In this document: positions 48,373-55,649 of the stretch, piece after piece | Layout of the letters: each line of letters opens with the position of its first letter | Position numbering within the stretch: the first letter of the stretch is position 1 | NCBI GenBank assembly: GCA_046594445.1 | Contig: JBKJSM010000057.1 | Location: 24,328-88,327 of the forward strand | Reading direction: 5' to 3' | Origin: Gaiellasilicea sp046594445 | Lineage (GTDB): Bacteria; Actinomycetota; Thermoleophilia; Gaiellales; Gaiellaceae | Length of the DNA stretch: 64,000 nucleotides | The notes under the pieces: model-generated | What the model was told of the DNA's origin: nothing | The model's input: the letters and a program-made list of their open reading frames with translations, nothing else | The model's database searches: none | Position numbers and translations under genes: made by a program

Positions 48373-48861
48373 TCAACCTGCAATCCGCAGGAGCGGTGGC
48401 GCCAGCGCATGGCAGATCGCGACCGCGAGCGCGTCGGCGGCGTGGCTCGGGGCCGGATTCGTCTCGAGCGCGAGGATCGCGCGCACCATCCGCTGCACCT
48501 GGGCCTTCTCGGCGCGGCCATAGCCGCACACGGCCTGCTTCACGCGGGCCGGCGGGTACTCAGCGCACTCGACGCCGAGCGCCGCGGCGGCGACGAGCAC
48601 CGCTCCGCGCGCCTGCCCGACGGAGAGCGCGGTGCGGGCATCTGCCCCGACGAAGGACTCTTCCACTGCGACGGCGTCCGGCGCGTGCTCCGCAATGAGC
48701 TCCTGCACCCGGTCGAAGATCGTCTTGAGGCGCAGCTCCGGGCGTTCCCGCGCGGGCGTTTGCCACCACCCGTGGTCGAGTGCCCTGATACGGCCTCCGC
48801 TTTCGTGGACGATCCCGTATCCGCATGCTGCCGTCCCTGGATCGATGCCGAGAACCTTCAC
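48373..48861 (-). CDS. ruvC: Crossover junction endodeoxyribonuclease RuvC
   Basis: 162 residues from GTG 48861. RNase H fold with catalytic acidic residues in LGIDPGTAACGYGIV, VAVEESFVGADARTAL and SHAADALAVAICHAL. Resolves Holliday junctions. TAACCT six bases before the GTG (48868-48873) provides a possible own leaderless promoter, so ruvCAB may be uncoupled from yebC. Confidence 0.96.
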   Translation of the reverse strand: MKVLGIDPGTAACGYGIVHESGGRIRALDHGWWQTPARERPELRLKTIFDRVQELIAEHAPDAVAVEESFVGADARTALSVGQARGAVLVAAAALGVECAEYPPARVKQAVCGYGRAEKAQVQRMVRAILALETNPAPSHAADALAVAICHALAPPLLRIAG

Positions 48862-48895
48862 GAGGAAAGGTTAGGCAGGCGGCCGGACGTTCCTG

Positions 48896-49651
48896 CTAGC
48901 CCGCGACCGCCTCGAGCACGTGCTCGGGGATGTCAAAGTTCGCCGAGACGTCCTGGACGTCGTCGTTGTCCTCGAGCTCCTCGATCAACCGGATCAACTT
49001 CTTCGCCGACGACTCCTCGGCGACCTCGACCGTCGTCTTCGGCACCATCGTCAGCTCCGCGGACTCGACGGCGATCCCGGCGGCTTCGATCGCCTGGCGC
49101 ACCGCGGTGAGCGCCTCGGGGGCCGCCGAGACCTCGAAGGTCGAGCCATCGCGCTCGACGTCGTCCGCCCCGCCCTCGGCAGCGGCGAGCGTCAGCTCGT
49201 CCTCGTCGACCGAGTCGGCGTCGACGAGCACGATTCCGCGGCGCTCGAAGAGCCACGCGACGGCGCCGGTCGTGCCGAGATTGCCGCCGTGCTTGGAGAA
49301 CGTGTGCCGAACGTCCGAAGCCGTCCGGTTGCGGTTGTCGGTCAGCGCCTCGACGAGGACGGCAACGCCGTCGGGACCGTAGCCCTCGTAGACGATCGTC
49401 TCGTAGGCGGCGGCATCGGCGTCCGTGCCGGCCCCGCGCGCGACCGCCCGCTCGATCGTGTCCTTGGGCATCGAGTAGGACTTCGCCTTCTCGATCGCGT
49501 TCTGGAGCGAGAGGTTGGCCGCGGGATCCGCCCCGCCCTCCTTCGCGGCGACGATGATCGCCTTTGAGAGCTTCGTGAAGAGCTTGCCGCGCTTGGCGTC
49601 GGCGGCGCCCTTCTTGTGCTTGATCGTCGACCACTTGCTATGCCCGGACAC
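48896..49651 (-). CDS. yebC: YebC/PmpR family protein
   Basis: 251 residues from GTG 49651, with GAGGAG as ribosome site. N-terminus MSGHSKWSTIKHKKGAADAK is diagnostic; the acidic middle (VLVDADSVDEDELTLAAAEG) and the C-terminal domain (LMRLIEELED-like LIRLIEELEDNDDVQDVSAN) are intact. Members were described as DNA-binding regulators, and more recently as translation factors relieving stalls at proline stretches. Overlaps pdxT by 14 bases. The yebC-ruvC order is widely conserved. Confidence 0.95.
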   Translation of the reverse strand: MSGHSKWSTIKHKKGAADAKRGKLFTKLSKAIIVAAKEGGADPAANLSLQNAIEKAKSYSMPKDTIERAVARGAGTDADAAAYETIVYEGYGPDGVAVLVEALTDNRNRTASDVRHTFSKHGGNLGTTGAVAWLFERRGIVLVDADSVDEDELTLAAAEGGADDVERDGSTFEVSAAPEALTAVRQAIEAAGIAVESAELTMVPKTTVEVAEESSAKKLIRLIEELEDNDDVQDVSANFDIPEHVLEAVAG

Positions 49652-50192
49652 GCTGCTCCTCTCGTACGAGTTCCAGAAAGCGCTCGTGCACGCGCGTGTC
49701 GCCCGTCAACTCGGGGTGGAAGGAAGAGACGAGGAAGCGGCCCTGGCGCAGCAGCACCGGGTCGCCGTCGTGGCTCGCGAGCACCTCGACTTCCGGCCCC
49801 GCCTCGGAGACGCGGGGGGCGCGGATGAAGACGCCACGCAGTGGCTCGGCGTCGCCGGCGAGCTCGAGATCGGCCTCGAAGCTCGCGGCCTGGCGGCCGT
49901 AGCCGTTGCGCTCGACCTCGACGTCGACGAGCCCGAGGTGGGCTCGGTCGAGCAAAATCATCCCGGCGCACGTGCCGAAGACGGGCGCTCTGAACCCGCG
50001 GATTGCTTCCTCGAGCCCGTAGAGCCGCATCAGCCGCGTGATCGCAGTCGACTCGCCGCCGGGGATCACAAGCCCGTCGAGCCCGTCTAGCTGCTCCGGC
50101 AGGCGAACCTCGGCCACCTCCGCGCCGAGCTCGCGCAGCATCGCCGCGTGCTCGCGGAAGTTGCCCTGCACTGCGAGGACGCCGACTCTCAT
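49638..50192 (-). CDS. pdxT: Pyridoxal 5'-phosphate synthase, glutaminase subunit
   Basis: 184 residues from ATG 50192, preceded by TACAAT at six bases, the best -10 in the window. Class I glutaminase: GVLAVQGNFREHAAMLRELG, LVIPGGESTAITRL, the nucleophile in VFGTCAGMILL, and SSFHPELTGD with the His-Glu pair. Supplies ammonia to PdxS for PLP synthesis. PdxS is encoded 2 kb away on the same strand; the two are normally adjacent, and here pseudogenes and a membrane protein lie between. Confidence 0.96.
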   Translation of the reverse strand: MRVGVLAVQGNFREHAAMLRELGAEVAEVRLPEQLDGLDGLVIPGGESTAITRLMRLYGLEEAIRGFRAPVFGTCAGMILLDRAHLGLVDVEVERNGYGRQAASFEADLELAGDAEPLRGVFIRAPRVSEAGPEVEVLASHDGDPVLLRQGRFLVSSFHPELTGDTRVHERFLELVREEQRVRA

Positions 50193-50198
50193 CTCTGG

Positions 50199-50204
50199 AT
50201 TGTA
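50199..50204 (-). promoter_or_regulatory. Leaderless -10 box (TACAAT) of pdxT
   Basis: Minus-strand TACAAT, six bases, then ATG 50192. Placed between the truncated pseudogene and pdxT, it would let pdxT-yebC be transcribed without the pdxS promoter. Confidence 0.6.
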
Positions 50205-50217
50205 GGTTCGACGGCGT

Positions 50218-50480
50218 TCAGCGGCGCGTGGCGCCGAGACGCAATAAAGGGAGGAAGCGAACGCGGATCGGCTGCGCGAGGATCTTGATCGTACGGGCGA
50301 CCGGCTCAGAGATCGGGACACGGGAGAAGAGGACAACCGCAAAGAAGTCGCCGGACAGCATGATCCCGCCGAAGCCGACCGCCGACGCGATCTGGTGCTG
50401 CTCGACGAAGTCCTGCCCCGGCAGGTACGGGCTTCCCGCCGCCGTCGGGACGTGGAACACGTCGTTCGCGACGCTCGCAC
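50218..50480 (-). pseudogene. C-terminal fragment of a GAF-like sensory protein
   Basis: The frame encodes only the last 85 or so residues of a domain (FHVPTAAGSPYLPGQDFVEQ, SAVGFGGIMLSGDFFAVVLF, SRVPISEPVARTIKILAQPI). The block resembles the end of a GAF/PAS-like sensor. To the 5' side the reading becomes Arg/Pro-rich noise at about 50480, where it meets the 5' end of the kinase remnant on the other strand. No start codon gives a plausible N-terminus. Interpreted as a truncated relic. Confidence 0.6.
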
Positions 50481-50498
50481 GGCCGGATTTCGGTTCGC

Positions 50499-51245
50499 GT
50501 GGGTGGGAGTGCCGCCAACGCCGCGGTGTGGGCCGCGTCGGCCGGGGCTGTCGCGACCTGCGCCGGCCGGACCGGGTCCGACGCCGCCGCACTCGCCGTC
50601 AGCGCCGCGCTAGCCGAGCGCGGCGTCGGGACGCAGATCGCGGTCGATGCGCAAGCGCCGACGGGGTCTGTTGCGCGCGTGGACGGCGAGCTCGTCGTCG
50701 ATCGTGGGGCCAACGCGCGGCTCTTGGCGGAGGACGTCGAGGCGGCCGCGCAGGCCGATGCGCTGCTCGTGTCCGGGTACGCCTTGTTCCACGACGACAC
50801 CGCACCCGCTGCGCGTGCTGCGCTGGAGGACGCGAGCGCCCGGTGGCGAGCCGTCGACTCCGGCGCGGCCGGGCTGCTAGCCACCTTGACGGCGACCGTA
50901 GCCCTCGAACGAGCCTCGGGGGCGAACGCGCTCTTCGTCAACGAGGAGGAGGCGGCGATCCTGGTGCCCGGTCTGCCTCCCGAGGACGCCGCGCGCAGAC
51001 TCGGCGACCGGTTCGAGCTGGTTTGCGTGAAGCTCGGCGCCGCCGGGACGATCGGCGTGCGCGACGGACGCCTCGTCAGCGTCGCTACGGAGAAGGTGTA
51101 AGCCGGCCCCGCACGAGGCGCCGGCGACGCGTTCGCCGCGGGCGTCCTCGTCGAGCTGGCCCGGGGCGCCGGCTTGGAGCGGGCGCTCGCTCTGGGATGT
51201 GCGCTCGGGTCCAACTCCGCCGGGTCGCCGGACGGCTGGCCCTGA
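50499..51245 (+). pseudogene. PfkB-family sugar kinase remnant, N-terminally truncated with a nonsense codon
   Basis: Begins inside the family's first motif (VGGSAANAAVWAASAGAVAT), so about 35-40 N-terminal residues are missing. The middle is intact (LFVNEEEAAILVPGLP, LVCVKLGAAGTIGVRDGR). An in-frame TAA at 51099-51101 then interrupts the gene just before the catalytic GAGDAFAAGVLVELARGAG, which continues in the same frame to a TGA at 51243-51245. The position where VDTTGAGD is expected reads AGPARGAGD. Two independent lesions make this a pseudogene of a ribokinase/adenosine-kinase type enzyme. Confidence 0.8.
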
Positions 51246-51252
51246 GCCGCCC

Positions 51253-52218
51253 CTAGGCCTCGGGCGCGAGCGCGTCGCGGTCGCGACGCTGGTCGTCGCG
51301 GTCGGGCCAGAGCGAGCCCAGCCGGTCGCCCAGCAGCCCGAGCGCGACGATCCCGAGCCCCACGGCGACGAACCAGAGCGAGACCTGCCAGGCGTCGAGG
51401 CCGTCACGCTCGGACGAGCCGCCGCCGAACGGTAGGAAGGCGCCGACGAGCCCGACCGCGTCAAACGTGAAGTAGGTCGTCGTCGCGAGGATCCCGATCA
51501 CGCCGAGGACGGCATAGCTCGATCGTACGAGCAGGTACGCCGCAGCGACGTACGCGAGCGAGAGCAGCCCCACGAACGCCCAGGCAACATCGCCGTCGAC
51601 GAGCGAGAGCACGCCCCCGCCGAGCGAGAGGCCGCCGACAAGATGAAGCCAGAGCCCGTACGGCTCGCGTCCGGCGCGGTCGACGACGATCGCAGCCGCG
51701 ATCAGCACGATCCCGACGAGGATCGAGAGCACCTCGCCGAGCGTGGCGTCCGAGCTCAACGAGCCGAGGTCGACCACTGCGAACCAGAACGTGACGGCGA
51801 TCGGCAGGACGAGCAGCGGCGCCCGGAACCGCCGCAACGCGATCAATGCAGCGGCGATCGTCGCGAGCTCCACGACGAGAGATCCCGCCTGATAGTCGCC
51901 AAGCTCGGCGTTCAGGATCCCGAGCACGTTCTCGACCGAGCCGACGAAGACCGCGAAGAAGACGACGGCCAGCGTCGCGAGCACTCCGGCGGCGACGGCG
52001 CGCCCAGACCGCTCGAACCAGAGCGCGACACCGAGCGCGAGCGCCGACGCGAGCGCGCTGTAGCCGACGAGAGCCCAGTCCCCGTGCTCGTCGCCGAGGA
52101 TCCCGAGCAGCGCCGCGGTCGAGGACAGGATCACGAAGCCGCCGAGATAGACGAGCGCGCTCGCGCTCGACCAGCGCGGTCTCAGCGCGTCAGCGGGCAG
52201 CAGGCGCTGGACATCCAC
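51253..52218 (-). CDS. Multi-pass membrane protein of unknown function
   Basis: 321 residues from GTG 52218. Eight to ten membrane helices (LVYLGGFVILSSTAALLGIL, VAAGVLATLAVVFFAVFVG, VLSILVGIVLIAAAIVV, VGLLSLAYVAAAYLLV), and a charged C-terminus (DRDDQRRDRDALAPEA). No transporter signature. It follows pdxS on the same strand with a 33-base gap and no promoter-like box, so it is probably read from the pdxS promoter. Confidence 0.8.
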   Translation of the reverse strand: MDVQRLLPADALRPRWSSASALVYLGGFVILSSTAALLGILGDEHGDWALVGYSALASALALGVALWFERSGRAVAAGVLATLAVVFFAVFVGSVENVLGILNAELGDYQAGSLVVELATIAAALIALRRFRAPLLVLPIAVTFWFAVVDLGSLSSDATLGEVLSILVGIVLIAAAIVVDRAGREPYGLWLHLVGGLSLGGGVLSLVDGDVAWAFVGLLSLAYVAAAYLLVRSSYAVLGVIGILATTTYFTFDAVGLVGAFLPFGGGSSERDGLDAWQVSLWFVAVGLGIVALGLLGDRLGSLWPDRDDQRRDRDALAPEA

Positions 52219-52251
52219 GCAACAAGCGTGACGAGCGCGCCGGACAGACCT

Positions 52252-53136
52252 CTACCAGCCGCGCGTCTCGAGCAGCTGCGACGGCTCGAGCGAAGCGGTG
52301 GAAATGCCGACCATCGGCTCGCCCAGGCCCGCGCTGACGCGGGCGAGGATCTCGGCGTCGCGGAAGTGCGTCGTCGCCTCGACGATCGCCTTCGCGCGGA
52401 GCGCGGGATCGCCGGACTTGAAGATGCCAGACCCGACGAAAACGCCGTCGGCGCCGAGCTGCATGCAGAGCGCCGCGTCGGCCGGCGTCGCGATCCCACC
52501 CGCGGTGAACGTGACCACGGGCAGCCGGCCGTTCTCCGCGACCCACTTGACGAGGTCGTACGGCGCGCGCAGCTCCTTCGCCTCGGCGTAGAGCTCCTCC
52601 TCCCGGAGGGAGCCGAGGCGGCGGATGCCGCCGTAGACGGCCCGCATGTGCGTGACGGCGTTGACGACGTCGCCGGTGCCTGCTTCGCCCTTGGTGCGGA
52701 TCATCGCGGCGCCCTCGGCGAGCCGGCGCAGCGCCTCGCCCAGATTCGTGGCGCCGCAGACGAACGGGATCTCGAACGCCCACTTGTCCACGTGGTGTGC
52801 GACGTCGGCGGGGGTCAGCACCTCGGACTCGTCGATGTAGTCGACCTCGAGCGCCTGCAGGATCTGCGCCTCGACGAAGTGGCCGATCCGGCATTTCGCC
52901 ATTACCGGGATCGTGACCGCATCCTGGATCTCGGTGATCATCTGCGGGTCGGACATGCGCGCGACGCCGCCGTCGCGGCGGATGTCGGCCGGGACGCGCT
53001 CGAGCGCCATCACTGCGACTGCGCCGGCGTCCTCGGCGATCTTCGCCTGCTCGGCGTTGACGACGTCCATGATCACGCCGCCCTTGAGCATCTCGGCGAG
53101 ACCGCTCTTTACCCGCATCGTGCCCGTTTCGCTCAC
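52252..53136 (-). CDS. pdxS: Pyridoxal 5'-phosphate synthase, lyase subunit
   Basis: 294 residues from GTG 53136. KSGLAEMLKGGVIMDVVNAE, ALERVPADIRRDGGVARMSD, active-site Lys in VMAKCRIGH, second Lys in MIRTKGEAGTGDVVNAV, and the phosphate loop AGGIATPADAALCMQLGADG followed by VFVGSGIFKSGDP. Makes PLP from ribose 5-phosphate, glyceraldehyde 3-phosphate and ammonia from PdxT. TACACT lies seven bases before the GTG. Confidence 0.97.
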   Translation of the reverse strand: MSETGTMRVKSGLAEMLKGGVIMDVVNAEQAKIAEDAGAVAVMALERVPADIRRDGGVARMSDPQMITEIQDAVTIPVMAKCRIGHFVEAQILQALEVDYIDESEVLTPADVAHHVDKWAFEIPFVCGATNLGEALRRLAEGAAMIRTKGEAGTGDVVNAVTHMRAVYGGIRRLGSLREEELYAEAKELRAPYDLVKWVAENGRLPVVTFTAGGIATPADAALCMQLGADGVFVGSGIFKSGDPALRAKAIVEATTHFRDAEILARVSAGLGEPMVGISTASLEPSQLLETRGW

Positions 53137-53143
53137 GACGATG

Positions 53144-53149
53144 AGTGTA
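53144..53149 (-). promoter_or_regulatory. Leaderless -10 box (TACACT) of pdxS
   Basis: Minus-strand TACACT, seven bases, then GTG 53136. The remaining 170 bases up to the Tad terminator hold a 6-bp stem at 53242-53257 and nothing else recognised. Confidence 0.55.
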
Positions 53150-53274
53150 GCGCCCTTACATCGCGCCCCCGAATATGCGATGACTACGGATACCGAGCGC
53201 TACTCCTCTCCCCCTCCAGACGGGTCGACCGTTTCGGCGGATGGGCCGTCTGGCCCAGACAGGAGCGTTCGGTA

Positions 53275-53306
53275 GGGGGGCCCGTTTCTCACGAGACGGG
53301 CCTCCC
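53275..53306 (-). terminator. Terminator hairpin of the Tad pilus operon
   Basis: 11-bp stem 53275-53285 with 53296-53306, with one wobble pair, extended by three further pairs inside the loop. It begins about 20 bases after the stop of the coiled-coil gene at 53326, the last gene of the pilus operon. Confidence 0.75.
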
Positions 53307-53325
53307 GCCTTCATCAAGCGGGTTC

Positions 53326-54738
53326 CTAGTCGCCGGCAGCGACCGGCTTGCCGAGCTGCTTCTCCCACCAGTCCGATTCGCGCTGGTCCATCTGCGTCTG
53401 CAGCTGGCCGACGTACTGCGCGAGGTCGCTCTCCTTCTTGCCGAGCCTGAGGTCGAGCTCTCCCACCGTCTGCTCGCGCTGCTCCAGCTTCATCTCGCGC
53501 AGCTCCAGGTCTGCCTCAAGGCGCGCCCAACGCGTCTCGATCTCGGCCTCCCGCTCGTCGAGCTCGCGCGTGCGATCCGAGATCGATTCCTCGGTCTGGC
53601 CGAGCCGCTTCTCCCGGCGCTCGACCCGGGCGCGCGTCGACTCGAAGATCGTCTCGGAGCTCGTGATCTCGGCCTCGCGTGCAGCGAGCTCCCGGGCCAG
53701 CTCTTCCAGCCGGCGCGCCTCGTCCTCGAGGTGGGCGGCCGTCTGGCCCTCCGCCGCCTCGCGGCGGACCTGCGACTCGCGCCGGTTCAGCTCCGCCTCC
53801 CGTGCAGCGAGCTCGCTCTCCTTCGCGGAGACTTCGGCCCGCCGGGCGCTCATCGCTGCCACGACCTCACCGGTTCCCGACCGCTCCTCGGCGACCCGCT
53901 CGAGGTCGGCGGCCAGACGGTCGGCCTTCGCCTTGATCTCGGCCTCGCGCGCCTCCAGATGCTCCTCGCGCGCCGTCACGGTCACCCGGGCCTTCAGCAG
54001 CTCGCGCTCGCGGTCGGCGGTCTCGCGGTCGCGCTCGGCGAGCTCAGACTCCTGGTCGTGGAGCAACGCCTCGCGCGTCCCGAGCACGGCCTCGCGGGCC
54101 TCCACGCGGGCCGTCGCCTCGCCGGCTCGGGAGTCCATCTCCGCCAGAGTCCGCTCGAGCGAGCGCTCGCGCTGGGCGAGCACGGCCTCCTGCTTCGCGA
54201 CTTCGGCAGCCGCTCCCGCCCGCTCGCGGTCGGCGCTCGTCAGCTCGCGCAGCTTGATCGAGATCTGCTTTTCGCGCTCGGCCGTGCGGGTCTCGGCGGA
54301 CGCGAGCTCCGATTTCAGGTCGGCGAGGCGCTGCTGTTCGGCCGCCGCCGACTCGGCGCTCTGAGCCAGCTCGCGCTCTCGCTGCTCGAGGTCGGTCTCG
54401 TGCGTCGCGAGCCTGGCGGCCCGGCCGTCGATCTCCGCGGAGCGCAGCGAGAGGCTCTGGGCGTCCGCGAGACCGTGCTCCAGGGTCGCGTGCAGCTCAG
54501 TCAGTTCGTTGCGCACCTCCTGTTCGCGAGCGTTCGCCTCGGCGAGCGCGGCCCGAAGCGCTTCCGCCTCGCCGAAGTCGCCGAACAAAACCTCTGCGGT
54601 GGCGGCGACGGGCGGCGCGTTCGCGACGACCGGCGGCTCGACCTTGGCGTCAGGCTCTTCCCCCTCGCGCCGCTTCTCCAGCTGAGCGCGTAGGCCGGTA
54701 CCGAAGCCGTGTTCCGTGTCGTGCTCGGCTGCGGCCAC
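53326..54738 (-). CDS. Long coiled-coil protein, last gene of the Tad operon
   Basis: 470 residues from GTG 54738, overlapping the tadC stop by one base (TAGTG). From about residue 58 to 440 the sequence is an almost unbroken Ala/Glu/Arg heptad pattern (LAEANAREQEVRNELTELHA, AEIDGRAARLATHETDLEQR, LAAREAELNRRESQVRREAA), so a rod of roughly 50-55 nm if a single parallel coil. No membrane segment or signal peptide, so probably cytoplasmic. Not part of canonical Tad loci. It could position the secretion ATPase or link it to the cell pole (inference). Confidence 0.8.
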   Translation of the reverse strand: MAAAEHDTEHGFGTGLRAQLEKRREGEEPDAKVEPPVVANAPPVAATAEVLFGDFGEAEALRAALAEANAREQEVRNELTELHATLEHGLADAQSLSLRSAEIDGRAARLATHETDLEQRERELAQSAESAAAEQQRLADLKSELASAETRTAEREKQISIKLRELTSADRERAGAAAEVAKQEAVLAQRERSLERTLAEMDSRAGEATARVEAREAVLGTREALLHDQESELAERDRETADRERELLKARVTVTAREEHLEAREAEIKAKADRLAADLERVAEERSGTGEVVAAMSARRAEVSAKESELAAREAELNRRESQVRREAAEGQTAAHLEDEARRLEELARELAAREAEITSSETIFESTRARVERREKRLGQTEESISDRTRELDEREAEIETRWARLEADLELREMKLEQREQTVGELDLRLGKKESDLAQYVGQLQTQMDQRESDWWEKQLGKPVAAGD

Positions 54739-55643
54739 TAGAAGACTTCCAGCAGGTTCAGCATCGCCGGGCCGAGGATGACGATGAACATCGCCGGGAA
54801 GATGAACAGCACCGTCGGGAAGAGCATCTTGATCGGCGACTTCATCGCCCGCTCCTCCGCAGCAGCCTGCCGCTTCAGGCGCGAATCGACCGCCTGCACG
54901 CGCAGGATCCGACCGAGCGAGATTCCGAGCTGGTCTGCCTGGATGATCGCCCGGGCAAACGAAGCGACCTCCGGGGCGCCTGCGCGCTCGGCGAGCTTCT
55001 TGAGCGCGTCGTGACGGGACTCGCCGATCCGCATCTCGCCCAGCGTGAGCGAGAACTCCTCGGCGAGAGCGCCTTCCATGTGCTCGGTCATCTTCGCGAC
55101 CGCGCCGTCAAAACCGAGGCCGGCCTCGACCGAGACGGCGAGCAGGTCGAGCGCGTCCGGCAGTTGCGCCTTGATCTCTTCGCGGCGCTTGCGTGCACGC
55201 GTGGAGACGAAGACGCCCGGCAGGATGAAACCGATGCCCGCGGCGGCGAGCGCCGCGACGATGCCCACCGTAGGTCCACCGATTGCGCCGCCGAGCAGCA
55301 ACCCGAGCACGACCCCAGCGAGCGCTCCCGCGCCCTTCAGCGCGAGGAAGGTAACCGGCGTGATCGAGCGACCCATGCCCGCGGCCAGCAGCCGCGCGGA
55401 GATCGATTCGACCGTCAGGCGCGGGTTCAGGCGGAGCACCATGCTGGCGAGCGACTGCGCCGCGGGGGCGATCACGCGCTCGTGGAAGCGGAGCCTGTCC
55501 AGGCCGTTGCCGCTGACCCTGACGCGACCGTAGGTTGCCGCCCGCCGGACGCCGCGATGGCGCTCCCGGCCGGGCTGAGTAACGACTTCGGCCATGGTGT
55601 AGACGGCGGCGGCGAAAAGGATGGCGGAAAGTGCGAGCAGCAT
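54738..55643 (-). CDS. tadC: Tad secretion inner-membrane protein TadC
   Basis: 301 residues: N-terminal membrane helix, further helices at about 95-140, then the type II secretion F domain (LPDALDLLAVSVEAGLGFDG, EFSLTLGEMRIGESRHDAL, SFARAIIQADQLGISLG) and a C-terminal helix pair ending FIFPAMFIVILGPAMLNLL. Forms the platform for pilus assembly with the TadB-like partner. Six bases after the vWA-TadB gene. Confidence 0.9.
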   Translation of the reverse strand: MLLALSAILFAAAVYTMAEVVTQPGRERHRGVRRAATYGRVRVSGNGLDRLRFHERVIAPAAQSLASMVLRLNPRLTVESISARLLAAGMGRSITPVTFLALKGAGALAGVVLGLLLGGAIGGPTVGIVAALAAAGIGFILPGVFVSTRARKRREEIKAQLPDALDLLAVSVEAGLGFDGAVAKMTEHMEGALAEEFSLTLGEMRIGESRHDALKKLAERAGAPEVASFARAIIQADQLGISLGRILRVQAVDSRLKRQAAAEERAMKSPIKMLFPTVLFIFPAMFIVILGPAMLNLLEVF

Positions 55644-55649
55644 CTCGGA

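Noticed and set aside
51643..54693. A 1016-codon open frame on the plus strand
   Set aside because: It lies antisense to pdxS, the membrane protein and the coiled-coil gene, all with clear family features or correct junctions. The antisense product is Arg/Ala/Leu-rich with no fold and arises from GC-rich codon structure.
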